Source: a virus
Virus record (IMG/VR): IMGVR_UViG_3300033144_003015
Location: 1 to 35,103 of that record
Length of the DNA stretch: 35,103 bases
Strand: one strand, 5' to 3'
Each line of letters starts with the position of its first letter. Within the stretch, counting starts at the first letter, position 1. Positions 14,492 to 24,600 of the stretch are shown here, piece after piece. The notes beneath the pieces were generated by a model that saw only the letters and a list, made by a program, of their open reading frames with translations, was not told where the DNA came from and ran no database searches. Made by a program: the position numbers and the translations under genes.

Positions 14492-17400
14492 ATGAACACA
14501 GAACACGGAGCCGAAGATGTTAGGTCATTTTCCAAAACAGCCAACTCTGACCGAGAGAAAGAATTTCTTGGAGCAAAAGACAATGGCGAGTTTATCAGTT
14601 CGAGAAATGCTAGAAACTATTCTAAAGACGGAAATACTGGTTCACTAGAAAAAATAAGGGGAGAAGGACTTCTTTTTCCTAACTCCAATCTATCTCCTAG
14701 CTATGTGTGCATAGGCACAGCAAACGTAAGAGGTCAAGCGGTAGAGTTCTGGGCCAGCCCTGTAAGCGGGGAGTTAGACTCAATAAGAGTGGAAGGTGCT
14801 GTAGTAGCATCTAATGATGCTCTGCTTTTTGACGTACAAAGAAATTTACAACTTGACACTAACGATAGGTGCGAAGGGGGGGAGGTATTTATCACTGACG
14901 ACTTCACTGTTCCAATGATATTTAACATTGAGGACATGGTTTCGAACATAGGTACTCAAAAGTACTTCACAGATTTCAATAGAAAGCTTTATGAGATTAA
15001 TCTTTCAGCTCCTTTAGATAAGCCAGTGTTCACCAAGCTAGTCACCGTAGGGGGAGGAGGAGGTCTTCCTATAGGGCAATATAGTTACGCATTGAGATAT
15101 GTAAGTGAAGCTGGAGATAGAACAAACTTAAGCCCTAGCACACCGTTAATACCTGTAGTACAGGATAATGGAGCTGCTAGTCCAGAATATCCGGGAACCA
15201 AAACTAGAGGTTCTGATGCTAACGTAGCTGTATCAACATCTTTCGGTATAGAGTTGAAGTTTAGAATAACAAATGAGCTTGAATACGATTCTATAGAGGT
15301 AATTAGATACGCTTGGAATGCAGGGACTCAATTAGGATTTACTCCTGATCCAAAAATAATTGGAAGGATTGATGTTTCTGGTATAAAGATAGGGACTGAC
15401 ACTTTTGTTGATCCAGTTAATTCAAACCTTGAAGAAACCATCCCTGAAGATGAATTAGATAATCAATTGATATTTATCGAAAGAGCTAAAGCTATTCGTT
15501 ATTTTGATAAGAGATTAGTCTTGATGAACTATTCAATAGCTGACAGGCAATTTAACCCTACGTTCACAGAAAGAAACGGAGAGGTCATGTTCCCCATAAT
15601 GGACGCTATGGAACATGAGGGTCATAATGATCCTCACAATCACACGTACAAGAAGTCTTATCCTAGCGGTGAGAGATTTGGATTCGCTATAAACGCTTAT
15701 GACGGAGTATCCGCAAAAGCATTTGCAGTACCTATAGATGGTTTTGGTAACTATCAATTCCCTAACAGGAGAGATGAGTTAGCTGCGGGATCCAATAGCG
15801 AAACTTACTCAACAGGAGCTGTTACAGCAGCAAACACTGCTGGGAACGTAACTAAAACATTTGAAGTATTTGATTTAGAGAACACTAAAGGGAAAGACAA
15901 TATATGTTCGTTTAAAGGTATTTTAGACGGGACTAACGCATTAGGAACGCCAGAAGGAACTAAGTCTTCAAGTAGCGTAACTAAATACTGCACAGAGGAC
16001 CCTGAGCGATCAGGAGCTATAAACACCGCAGGGAGAGTCGCAGCACCTTATGCTGTTTACCATCCTATAGGAGATTCGGATCCTTCTGTCTTTGATCACA
16101 ACTACAGAGTAAACGTTGCGGTTGATGATGGTAGCAATGAGTTAGATTACAATCCTGACATGTTTGGATTGAACTACTTCAGTAAAGGAATTGCTCTGAA
16201 CGGCATTGCTAAAAACACTATACCTGACTGGGTTAAAGCGTTTACTGTAGTTAGAACCGAGAGAGCGCAAAGAGTTGTTTGCCAGGGATTAGGAATGTAT
16301 TCTATGATTCCAGCAGACAGAGCGAACACAGCTACTACTATATATAACAAGTTAACAACTAAAAGCTCAAAGAAGTTTTGGTTTTATTCGCCTGACATTT
16401 CAGAAGGAGTTGTAAATCAGACTGTTGTAGAGGATATGAAGAATAATCCGCAGAACTATAAAATAGAATTTGTTTCTCCTTTAGGTTTTGCCTCAGAAGT
16501 TTATTCTTTCGACACAGACCCTCTTTACGGCCTAGATAGGCAAATAGACATGATGACCTACGCTAGGGTATTAAAAGATGCTGTAGGAGGTAAGGTTATT
16601 AACCCTGGAGAAGGAGTTATAGGAAATGCTGGATACACAGCTTACAACAAGTACAGAAACTCAAACGCTGTTAACGGGAACTTCTTTGGAACAGCAGAGG
16701 GAGGAAACAGAACAGCTCAACTTACTGATTTCTTTGAAATTGTAGAAGGTAGAGGTTCTTATTTTAGCATGGAGACTCAAGAGCAGATTTACAACCATAG
16801 CGGTACTGGAGGGAACAACGAGTTCGAGGACCAAGGAATGAAGGATTGGACAGAGCCTTTTTACATTATAAACATAATTCAAGAGGGAGCCAGTGTTGTA
16901 GATCAAAATATCGACAGCTACAAAGATACTGGAGCTTATGTCAAAATGGAAAGTGTTATAACTGAAGGATCTGCAACTGTTATTAATCCAAAGATTGAAT
17001 TAATAGACGAAAGGTGGGAAGATTGTATTCCTGCATTAGCTCCTGGAGATCCAACAGCGGGAGAAGAAAGATTTATATACGTGAGAGATGCTTCAGGTAA
17101 TGATTTGCCTTGGTACAATTACACGTATGAATCAGCAGCTCAACAAACAATTATAGTTAACGACATACTTACTAATGGATTCCACGTACTTCCTTCAACG
17201 ATCCAAGTTTACGGGGTGTACAATCATGATGTAGTAACCGATAGGGAAATTTATTTAGACTTAAACGTGCCTGGATTCAACACTATCCCAGTAGGAAGTG
17301 TAGTGCTTACTAAATATGACGAGAATGCTCCAATCAAAATATTCGGGGGAGATACAACTGTAGGGGATACAGTCTTCGCTCCAATAGACAAGAAGGTTAA

Positions 17401-19036
17401 CATGGAGAGGTATAATTTCTGGGACGCTGTTACTTTTGAGCCTCTTAGAGATTTGTTTTCGGCAGAAGATGTTAATAAAGGCTTTTCTTTTAACGTAGGG
17501 TTTCCTTATAGGGAATACCTTATGAATCCTAGACATTACGTAGCTAAAGATCCTAAAAACTTATTAGACAAGATACAGGCTGACATTGACTGTAAGCTGG
17601 GCTATCTAAGGCAGATGTGTGTAAGCTTCACAGTAGAGAGTAGGATAGCTACTCACTTTGCTTATAACGAGAACTACCCTAACGAGTTCTTTCCTAATAC
17701 TCATTATGTAATGCGTCCTAATAGGTACGATATTGCGCAATTTGCCGTTTCAACAGCAGACGGATATGAAGATAATAGTATACATCCTCAATACGAAGTT
17801 GATTACGGAGATGAATATTTAAACTGGGACTACGGAGGCATTAGGTTTATACAAAACTACAATATTGATTACTCACAGCAGAACATTGAAGAGTTTGTAA
17901 GTGAGCCTGATTTTGGATTTGAAGAGAGGACAGATTTTTGCACAGGGGTTGCTTGGAGTTTACCAAGATCAATCAATCAACAAGATTCTCCGGGGCTAAA
18001 ATCATTTCAAGCTCTAAATACCGTTCAGATAGAAGATGCTCAGGGAGAGATTAATTTAGCCTTTGACGCAACCACTGGAAAAGGAAGTAACATATATGCG
18101 ATCACCGACAGAGGAGTTTGCTTGTTGTTACACAATAAATCTATCCTTAGTGACGTATCAGGTACAGAGATAGGTCTGTTTAAAGGAAACAACTTCATTC
18201 AGCAAGAATATTGGTTAGATAGAAACATAGGAACTCCTGGTCATTTATGGCGGGGAGCAGCGGAAGGGTCGATAGGTATACGACAACTAACAGCTAGTGG
18301 AACAGAAGGGGAGATACAGAGAATAGAGGCTTTAGTGTTTGTTGACAATAGTTCAATATACAGGTTGGTGAACAACGGAGTTAAAGATATAGGTAGGGAT
18401 GGGTACTTTAGCGAGATAAATGAATTTGCTAAAGGAATACCATCAGGACAGCAAAACAGGCTTACAGCTCATTACAATGAGATTTACAACGAGTTTGTTA
18501 TTCAAGGAGAGTATCAAGACCCTAACAGCTTAGTACCGTTGCTTTTAGAAGATTCTTTTATGTATTCTTTTAATAATTCAGGATGGATTTCAAACTTTGA
18601 TTTTAGATTCGACAAATACTTACCTTCTAAAGACAGAGTTCTTGGAATGAAAGACGGAGAGTCGTATTTGTTAGATGAAGGATTTATTATAAATGGAGCT
18701 GCGATAATATTTGAAGCTGAAACAGGAAGCAGTGTTGCTCCATATAAAGAGAAAGAGTTTATTCGTATAAATGTTAACTCAAACAAAATTCCTACCAGGG
18801 TAGAATTTAAGAACGGAGACGACCAGTTATTGTGTGCTTTAGACCAGTCAATACAGGGTCCTCTGTATCTTAAGAAGTATGATGGCTTCGCGCAGTTCAT
18901 ACCTAGAAAAGATTTAGCAGTGTCTCCAGGACGAGAAAGAGTGCAAGACAGACTGCTAGTTTATAAAATTATTCATAATTTAGGAGAAGATTTCGTGCTG
19001 AAAGACGTAGTAACAACCTTTAAACTCATAAAATAA
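14492..19036 (+). CDS. Tail muzzle/nozzle protein (stabilisation-protein-like)
   Basis: The protein has 1514 aa and is almost wholly beta-structured by composition. Near residue 40 it has ARNYSKDGNTGSLEKIRG, and near 180 GLPIGQYSYALRYVSEAGDR followed by TNLSP, like Fn3-type strands in tail tube proteins. It follows the three ring candidates and precedes the internal proteins, the place of T7 tail tubular B or of the crAss-like muzzle. Its length fits the crAss-like muzzle far better than T7 gp12 (about 800 aa). It has an HNDPHNHTY stretch near residue 377 that might bind metal. No lysozyme motif was found. Spacing is 3 bases upstream and 1 base downstream. Confidence 0.7.
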   Translation: MNTEHGAEDVRSFSKTANSDREKEFLGAKDNGEFISSRNARNYSKDGNTGSLEKIRGEGLLFPNSNLSPSYVCIGTANVRGQAVEFWASPVSGELDSIRVEGAVVASNDALLFDVQRNLQLDTNDRCEGGEVFITDDFTVPMIFNIEDMVSNIGTQKYFTDFNRKLYEINLSAPLDKPVFTKLVTVGGGGGLPIGQYSYALRYVSEAGDRTNLSPSTPLIPVVQDNGAASPEYPGTKTRGSDANVAVSTSFGIELKFRITNELEYDSIEVIRYAWNAGTQLGFTPDPKIIGRIDVSGIKIGTDTFVDPVNSNLEETIPEDELDNQLIFIERAKAIRYFDKRLVLMNYSIADRQFNPTFTERNGEVMFPIMDAMEHEGHNDPHNHTYKKSYPSGERFGFAINAYDGVSAKAFAVPIDGFGNYQFPNRRDELAAGSNSETYSTGAVTAANTAGNVTKTFEVFDLENTKGKDNICSFKGILDGTNALGTPEGTKSSSSVTKYCTEDPERSGAINTAGRVAAPYAVYHPIGDSDPSVFDHNYRVNVAVDDGSNELDYNPDMFGLNYFSKGIALNGIAKNTIPDWVKAFTVVRTERAQRVVCQGLGMYSMIPADRANTATTIYNKLTTKSSKKFWFYSPDISEGVVNQTVVEDMKNNPQNYKIEFVSPLGFASEVYSFDTDPLYGLDRQIDMMTYARVLKDAVGGKVINPGEGVIGNAGYTAYNKYRNSNAVNGNFFGTAEGGNRTAQLTDFFEIVEGRGSYFSMETQEQIYNHSGTGGNNEFEDQGMKDWTEPFYIINIIQEGASVVDQNIDSYKDTGAYVKMESVITEGSATVINPKIELIDERWEDCIPALAPGDPTAGEERFIYVRDASGNDLPWYNYTYESAAQQTIIVNDILTNGFHVLPSTIQVYGVYNHDVVTDREIYLDLNVPGFNTIPVGSVVLTKYDENAPIKIFGGDTTVGDTVFAPIDKKVNMERYNFWDAVTFEPLRDLFSAEDVNKGFSFNVGFPYREYLMNPRHYVAKDPKNLLDKIQADIDCKLGYLRQMCVSFTVESRIATHFAYNENYPNEFFPNTHYVMRPNRYDIAQFAVSTADGYEDNSIHPQYEVDYGDEYLNWDYGGIRFIQNYNIDYSQQNIEEFVSEPDFGFEERTDFCTGVAWSLPRSINQQDSPGLKSFQALNTVQIEDAQGEINLAFDATTGKGSNIYAITDRGVCLLLHNKSILSDVSGTEIGLFKGNNFIQQEYWLDRNIGTPGHLWRGAAEGSIGIRQLTASGTEGEIQRIEALVFVDNSSIYRLVNNGVKDIGRDGYFSEINEFAKGIPSGQQNRLTAHYNEIYNEFVIQGEYQDPNSLVPLLLEDSFMYSFNNSGWISNFDFRFDKYLPSKDRVLGMKDGESYLLDEGFIINGAAIIFEAETGSSVAPYKEKEFIRINVNSNKIPTRVEFKNGDDQLLCALDQSIQGPLYLKKYDGFAQFIPRKDLAVSPGRERVQDRLLVYKIIHNLGEDFVLKDVVTTFKLIK

Positions 19037-19037
19037 C

Positions 19038-19763
19038 ATGGACCCATTAACGATAGCGGCTATAGGAAAAGGAGCAGGGGCAGTATTTGGAGCAATTCAA
19101 TCAGCCAGAGGTAAAATGAAGCAAAATCAAGCAGATCAAATGGGTCCTGGATTAGTAGATCCTAATCGAGCAAGAGATTTAGAGAGAGCAAGACGAAGAC
19201 AAGCTCAACTAGAATCTGGAACAGACACAACTACTCAACAAGCATTAAAAGAAGGAAGACAATCAACTAGAGCAACTCAAAGAGATTTAGCTAAGTCAAC
19301 AGGAGGGAACGTAGGAGGTACTGTAAGCGCATTACTTCAATCTCAAAGACTAGGAGGTAACATAGCTAATAACGCTTTTGCAGGAGCTGCACAAAGAGGT
19401 ATGGCTATGAGTAATATGGCTAACACTATTGCGCAACAAATATCTCAGAGAAAACTAGATATTCAACAATACAGAAGTGTTCAACGAAGAGCGGAAGGAG
19501 CTAGATTAGCTAAAGAAGGTTTTGCTAATTTAACAGGAGGATTGGTTAGTGGCTTATTGAGTGGTGGAGGATCTGGCAATCAAGGACTTCCAATAGCGCA
19601 AACTCAAGCTCCAAGTGTGAGTTCTCCAGTAACTACAGCGTTAGGAGCTGGACAGAACCTACAAGGTCAATTAGGAGGAAGCCCTGCTGATAGATTAAGA
19701 GCTGAGGGTAATTTAGATTTCGGAGCAATTAACAATGCTCAGATGGGAGGAGTGGACGCTTAA
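19038..19763 (+). CDS. Internal virion protein, T7 gp14-like in position and make-up
   Basis: The protein has 241 aa. It starts with a Gly/Ala-rich hydrophobic stretch (PLTIAAIGKGAGAVFGAIQ, residues 3-21), then basic Gln/Arg-rich helices (NRARDLERARRRQAQLE), a Gly/Asn-rich part (GGNVGGTVSALLQSQRLGGNIANN), another weakly hydrophobic segment (ANLTGGLVSGLLSGG) and a flexible C-terminus. Such small amphipathic proteins head the ejection-protein cluster of podoviruses and insert in the host outer membrane in T7 (gp14). The following two genes are larger, as in T7 gp15 and gp16. Similarity is in pattern and order, not proven homology. Confidence 0.6.
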   Translation: MDPLTIAAIGKGAGAVFGAIQSARGKMKQNQADQMGPGLVDPNRARDLERARRRQAQLESGTDTTTQQALKEGRQSTRATQRDLAKSTGGNVGGTVSALLQSQRLGGNIANNAFAGAAQRGMAMSNMANTIAQQISQRKLDIQQYRSVQRRAEGARLAKEGFANLTGGLVSGLLSGGGSGNQGLPIAQTQAPSVSSPVTTALGAGQNLQGQLGGSPADRLRAEGNLDFGAINNAQMGGVDA

Positions 19764-19774
19764 TAAAACGTGTT

Positions 19775-21664
19775 ATGGCATTAGAAGATCAAGTAAACAT
19801 TTCAACAGACGCTAACGCATCAATAGACCCTTTAGCTGGATCTGATTTAGATACACAGGCTAAACAAGCAGCATTAGAGCAACGAGCTTTACAAGCTGAC
19901 GCTTTGACTAGATCAAAACCTATAACTCAAGCGTTAGATAACTCTACTCAATCTGGAGCAAATGCGGGAATAACAAATCAAGACCTATTTCCTGGAATGA
20001 ACCAGCCTATAAATGTAGGTTCATCATCTAGTCAAACATTAGGGAGTCAACCTATATTCGTAGCGTCAGGACAGTACCTACCATTAAACGTATTAAACAA
20101 GAAGGAGGCAGCTATTGAAAAAGCTTCTCAAGCTAGACTTGCAAGGCAAATGAAGTTTGATCCGGGTAAAGCTGCCAAACTGAATAATCCTTTATACCAG
20201 CAGGAGTTAAACGATAAATTCGCTAAGGTGATAAATGACTTCACAGCAGAAGCTAAGTCGCTTCATGGTCAGGAATTTGATTTGGCTTTAGGTAGTCAAT
20301 CAACAGACATAGGGAGAAGATTTGCTACAGCCAAGAGAAACTTAGCTACACTAGCAGATCAGCAAAACGTGGTATTTGATAGAGTAGCCAAGGTGAATGC
20401 TGCAAAAGAAAAAGGAGGCGCAACTGTATATAGTCAAGACACTCAAGATAAAGCTTTCGATCTTCAGAACAGACTTAATGATTTTGCTACAGGTGGAGAT
20501 GTAGATGTAGTTGAGGCTATTGATGACTTCTACGGATCACATAACTTAGATACTTACCTTAATGATAACAAGATTCTATCTGGGGTAAAAGCTGATATAG
20601 CTTCAAGGGTAGCGAGAGGAGAGGATTATCACACGATAATTAACGAAGAGAAGTATGATAGGTTTATAGATGACTTCGCATCAAGTCTAACAAGTCCTGG
20701 AGGTCAGTACGAAGGAGACGACCTTGTTACCGAAGATGTAATCAAGAAAAACTTAGCTTCAAAACTAGGTAGAGGAGCTAAAGTCAAGAAGTCTATTAAG
20801 ATGAAACCGACTCCAGCTCACATAGGCAAAGCAAAGACCAAGAAAGAGCTTATTCAAGCTAGGTTTGAAACTGAGAGGGCGGTAATTAAAAACCCTAGTT
20901 CAGATTTAGCTAAGCAAACAGTGAACAGTTTAAGGGGTAAAGCGTACGCTAACGGTATATTGTCTGAGTCTGGGTATAGCACACCTAAAGATTTTGATAA
21001 GTCAAGAAATGCAGCAACTACTTTTGAGGAGTACTACAAATCGAATAAGGATAAAACGGAAGGCAGATTCATTAAAGACAACGTATTTGATAAAGGGGCT
21101 AAGAAAAAGATCGAAGAGATACTAAGCGAGGTCGGAATAAGATCAAACAAGATTGAAAAAGTAAAACTTGATAAAGATGATCCTAACAAAGTGTCTATAT
21201 CTGATCTTTCTGGAAAATCTACCGTGTTCGACATGAGCACAGACGAAGGCAAGGAAGCTTTTGAAGATTATATAATTACACTTTCTGGAGAGGACCCTAA
21301 ATTTAAGAACAAGACAGCTATTAAGGTAAATATATACGATAGGAGTCAAGTAGGTAAAAAGAAGGATAAGGTTGAATATTGGGATGTTGACGCTCCAGAA
21401 ACATGGGCTAACCTTAACGAGATACTAAATATTGATGCCGGAGAGGGTAATGAAGTAACTCAGCCAGAGCTTAATGTCAAAATTAAAGAAGCCGGACTAC
21501 TAGATTCGGGGTCTGGAGAAGGAGATCAACCAGATGTCGATAAAAGATTTGAAGCATACAAGGCTACTGAAGAGTACAAAGCTAGATTCAAAAAATGGCA
21601 AGACGCTAACAAAGAAGTGGATCCTAAGCAGATAGAAGCTGCTATTAAGCAACGATATAAATAA
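19775..21664 (+). CDS. Internal virion/cargo protein, T7 gp15-like in position
   Basis: The protein has 629 aa. The first 125 residues are Gln/Ala/Ser-rich and flexible. From about 125 on it is charged and mostly helical (QELNDKFAKVINDFTAEAKSLHGQ, KRNLATLADQQNVVFDRVAKVNAA, KKELIQARFETERAVIK). No cysteine, membrane segment or catalytic motif was found. It ends KQIEAAIKQRYK and is followed after 8 bases by the giant gene. The helical, periplasmic-tunnel type of T7 gp15 and the cargo proteins of crAss-like heads are the models; the assignment rests on order and composition. Confidence 0.55.
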   Translation: MALEDQVNISTDANASIDPLAGSDLDTQAKQAALEQRALQADALTRSKPITQALDNSTQSGANAGITNQDLFPGMNQPINVGSSSSQTLGSQPIFVASGQYLPLNVLNKKEAAIEKASQARLARQMKFDPGKAAKLNNPLYQQELNDKFAKVINDFTAEAKSLHGQEFDLALGSQSTDIGRRFATAKRNLATLADQQNVVFDRVAKVNAAKEKGGATVYSQDTQDKAFDLQNRLNDFATGGDVDVVEAIDDFYGSHNLDTYLNDNKILSGVKADIASRVARGEDYHTIINEEKYDRFIDDFASSLTSPGGQYEGDDLVTEDVIKKNLASKLGRGAKVKKSIKMKPTPAHIGKAKTKKELIQARFETERAVIKNPSSDLAKQTVNSLRGKAYANGILSESGYSTPKDFDKSRNAATTFEEYYKSNKDKTEGRFIKDNVFDKGAKKKIEEILSEVGIRSNKIEKVKLDKDDPNKVSISDLSGKSTVFDMSTDEGKEAFEDYIITLSGEDPKFKNKTAIKVNIYDRSQVGKKKDKVEYWDVDAPETWANLNEILNIDAGEGNEVTQPELNVKIKEAGLLDSGSGEGDQPDVDKRFEAYKATEEYKARFKKWQDANKEVDPKQIEAAIKQRYK

Positions 21665-21672
21665 AGGAAGTT

Positions 21673-24600
21673 ATGACAGATGTAAACGAAAGCTTAGTTG
21701 TTCCTGAAGGAGAAGATGACTTCTCTTTATCAGTAGAACCAACAATAGCTACAGAAACAGTTGCCTCACCAGAAGGCTTAGTTGTTCCTGAAGGAGAAGA
21801 GGCAGAAGTGCCAAAAAAAGTAAGTCCACTAGAAACAGGAGAAAGTCTAGTGGAACCATCTTTACCATCGGGTGCTCCACAAGGAGGTACTGGATTGGAT
21901 TCTCCATTAAGCGTAGATAATCAAGAACCTTTTAATGTATTAGGTCGTCCAACAGAAGAACCTTTGATCTTCCGTAGTGTTTCGGAAGAGAAAGCTGGTT
22001 TAGAGGAGGGATTAGTTAAAGCAAAGGATAAGCAAAACGAAGATCCTTTAGCTATAATAGAGGGTAGTGAAGCGCATCGTGATTTAGAAGCTGTATTAGC
22101 TCCTAGAATGACTACAGAAGAAGAAATTGAATCAACCTTAACTCAACTACAAGCAGATCAGAACGTTAGCCCTCAACAGCTAGAAGCTGCTGAGATAATG
22201 GCTTTACAGAAAAAAGATCTTTTATTAGAAAGGTTTAGAGATAGTGTTAACGAGGAAAAGAAAAAGGTATTTAAGAGCCAGTTAAGAAAAGTAAAAGAAG
22301 AGGCAGGGGATAGTGTTGGTGGTTTTATAGATAGAGAAAAGAGAGCCCTTGCTGACAACGATCCATTCATCATAGATGAGGTTAAAGAGGAGTATGATTT
22401 TAACAGGAAGATTGATCATTTAACTAGTAAGTATGTCGTAAACCTAGCGTTGACTAGAAACGTAATACCTCACAATGTTTACGTGAAAATAGCAGCTATG
22501 AATCGTTCTAAAAACAAGGATGAAGAGTTAGCTAACTACAAAAAAGACTTGCTAGATCAAATATCTAAGGATAATGAGGTTTTAGGTAATAGAATATCTG
22601 CTGAAGAGATTAAATCATTCTCACAGAAAGACATAGGAGAACTAGCTGCTATATCAGGATCATTAGCGGAGATAAGTGAACAGGTTAGTTCTGTTGAAGC
22701 TGAAAAGCAGGAGTTCTTAGCAAAGAAGCATAAAGGTATTGATAGTGACATCGCTAAGTTGAAAAAGAAGATTATTGACGATGAAAGCCTGAATGAGGAA
22801 GATAAACAATGGATTCGGGAGAAGGTAGCCAAGAAAGAAAAGCTTAAAGATTCATTTTATGAAAAGGATGGATCCAAAGCGGGTAAAGCTTTTGTTGGAG
22901 ACATTAAGGAGGGTAGTCATTCCTTCAACCTTTACAGAGAGATACTTGAAGACATTCCGGAAGACCTTTCTTCTAAAGAGAAGTTTGATCTGTTTTACAT
23001 TACCTTAAACAGAGTGTCAAAGAACAAGCTTAAAAAAGCTGGGATGATTGACGAGGATGGTAATTACGACAACAGCTCAGAGACGGCCTTAAGAGATCTT
23101 TTGGGTATTGAAGATGTTTTAGGTATTGATTTTAGAGGTTCAATGATCGGAGGTTTAACACCTATGAAAAAAGAAGCTTTAGAAACAAAAGGAAAGGTTG
23201 ACGACTTAACAAACCTATTCCTTAACAATACAGCTTACTCTAGTGGGAATTACTGGGATGAATTTTACGCAAGCTTCCTTGGAGGTTTGTACCCCGATTC
23301 AGCAAAAGCTGCTGGTGTAATTTCTGATACTCAAAGAGCAGGAGAAACTGTAGCTACATTAAGTGATTTCGGGATCACTGAAGATGAGAACATTAACAAA
23401 GAACACTTACAAGCTTTTAGTGATCTAGTTGCCTTTCCTGAAGAGACGCCAAAGCTTCAGTTAGTAGGTTCAACTTTAGGAGGGTCTTTTGCTATGATGG
23501 GTAAGCTAATGGCGGGAGGGGCAGCTCTAAGAGCCCTTAAAGTAGGTAAATTAGGAGCTTCTTTAACTAGGGCTGAGAAAGCTTTAAGCAAGACTAGAGC
23601 TGGTAAAATTGTCGCTAATTCAATAAAGCAAGGAGTTAATGCAGAGTTTTCCGGAGAATTATTTAACGATAAAGAAGAATTAGAATTTAAACAGTTCTTT
23701 GCTGGTCAAATGGCTGCTGATGTTGTTGAAGGGATGTTAAAAGGTGCTGGAGGAAAATTTGCCTCTACCTTAATTAAGAACTTAGGAGTGAATAAAAAGG
23801 CTGCTTTAGATTTTACTGGAAAGATATTTTCAAGAGCAACTGGTGAGTTCACCGAAGAAAGCATGCAGCAGATAGTCGGTGCTTATAATAAGTCAGACTC
23901 ATTCAAAGGTACAGTAGAGGAGCTTAGGAGACAATTCCCTGACATGGACAGTGTAACAGAGTTCGCTATCCTTACAGGTTTAATGGGGGCTACTTTTGGA
24001 CTCAAAACCTCTTATAGTGATGTTAGGCAGCGTTTAAAGGATGGTGGATACGATACATCCAAAGCTGATGAGATCATGGAGGAGATCGGAAAAGAGACTA
24101 AAAAAGCTGCTGAGATTATTAATGAAGGAAAGAAGGAGTCTAAAGCTGAAGCAGAACCTGTTACCGAAGCAGCAGAGGAAGCTGTTACTGAAGAGGTTAC
24201 TCCTGATGCTGAAATTACCGAAGAGGCTGTTACTGAAGAGGTTACAGCTCCTGAAGTTATCATTGACGAGACTGGAGAAACAGAATACACAAACAAAGAA
24301 GGTGAGTTTTTCAGTGAGGAGGAGATTTTGAATATAACTCCAGAAGAGGTGTCTGAGATGGTGATTAAAAACCCTTCAGAAGCTGTACAGCAAAAAGTAT
24401 CTCCAAAAGCAGAAATTGCGGAAGAGACTGTAGAGACAGTTCCTGAAGCAGAAATAGAAACTAAAACAGATACAGATGAAAGCGTACAGCCAAGCGAAAC
24501 CAAAACCGAAGACAAAACCAAGACCGTACAAGCCGAAGAAGTAGCTGGACAAACAGCAGTTAAACCTAAGTCAGGAGAAACAACCTCTCAAGATAAGGCA

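Noticed and set aside
18514-18900. Minus-strand ORF of 128 codons
   Set aside because: It lies wholly inside the muzzle gene, with no leader or promoter of its own.
24012-24521. Minus-strand ORF of 169 codons, Ser/Val-rich
   Set aside because: It is the antisense reading of the repeated Glu/Thr/Val codons in the giant gene's linker.
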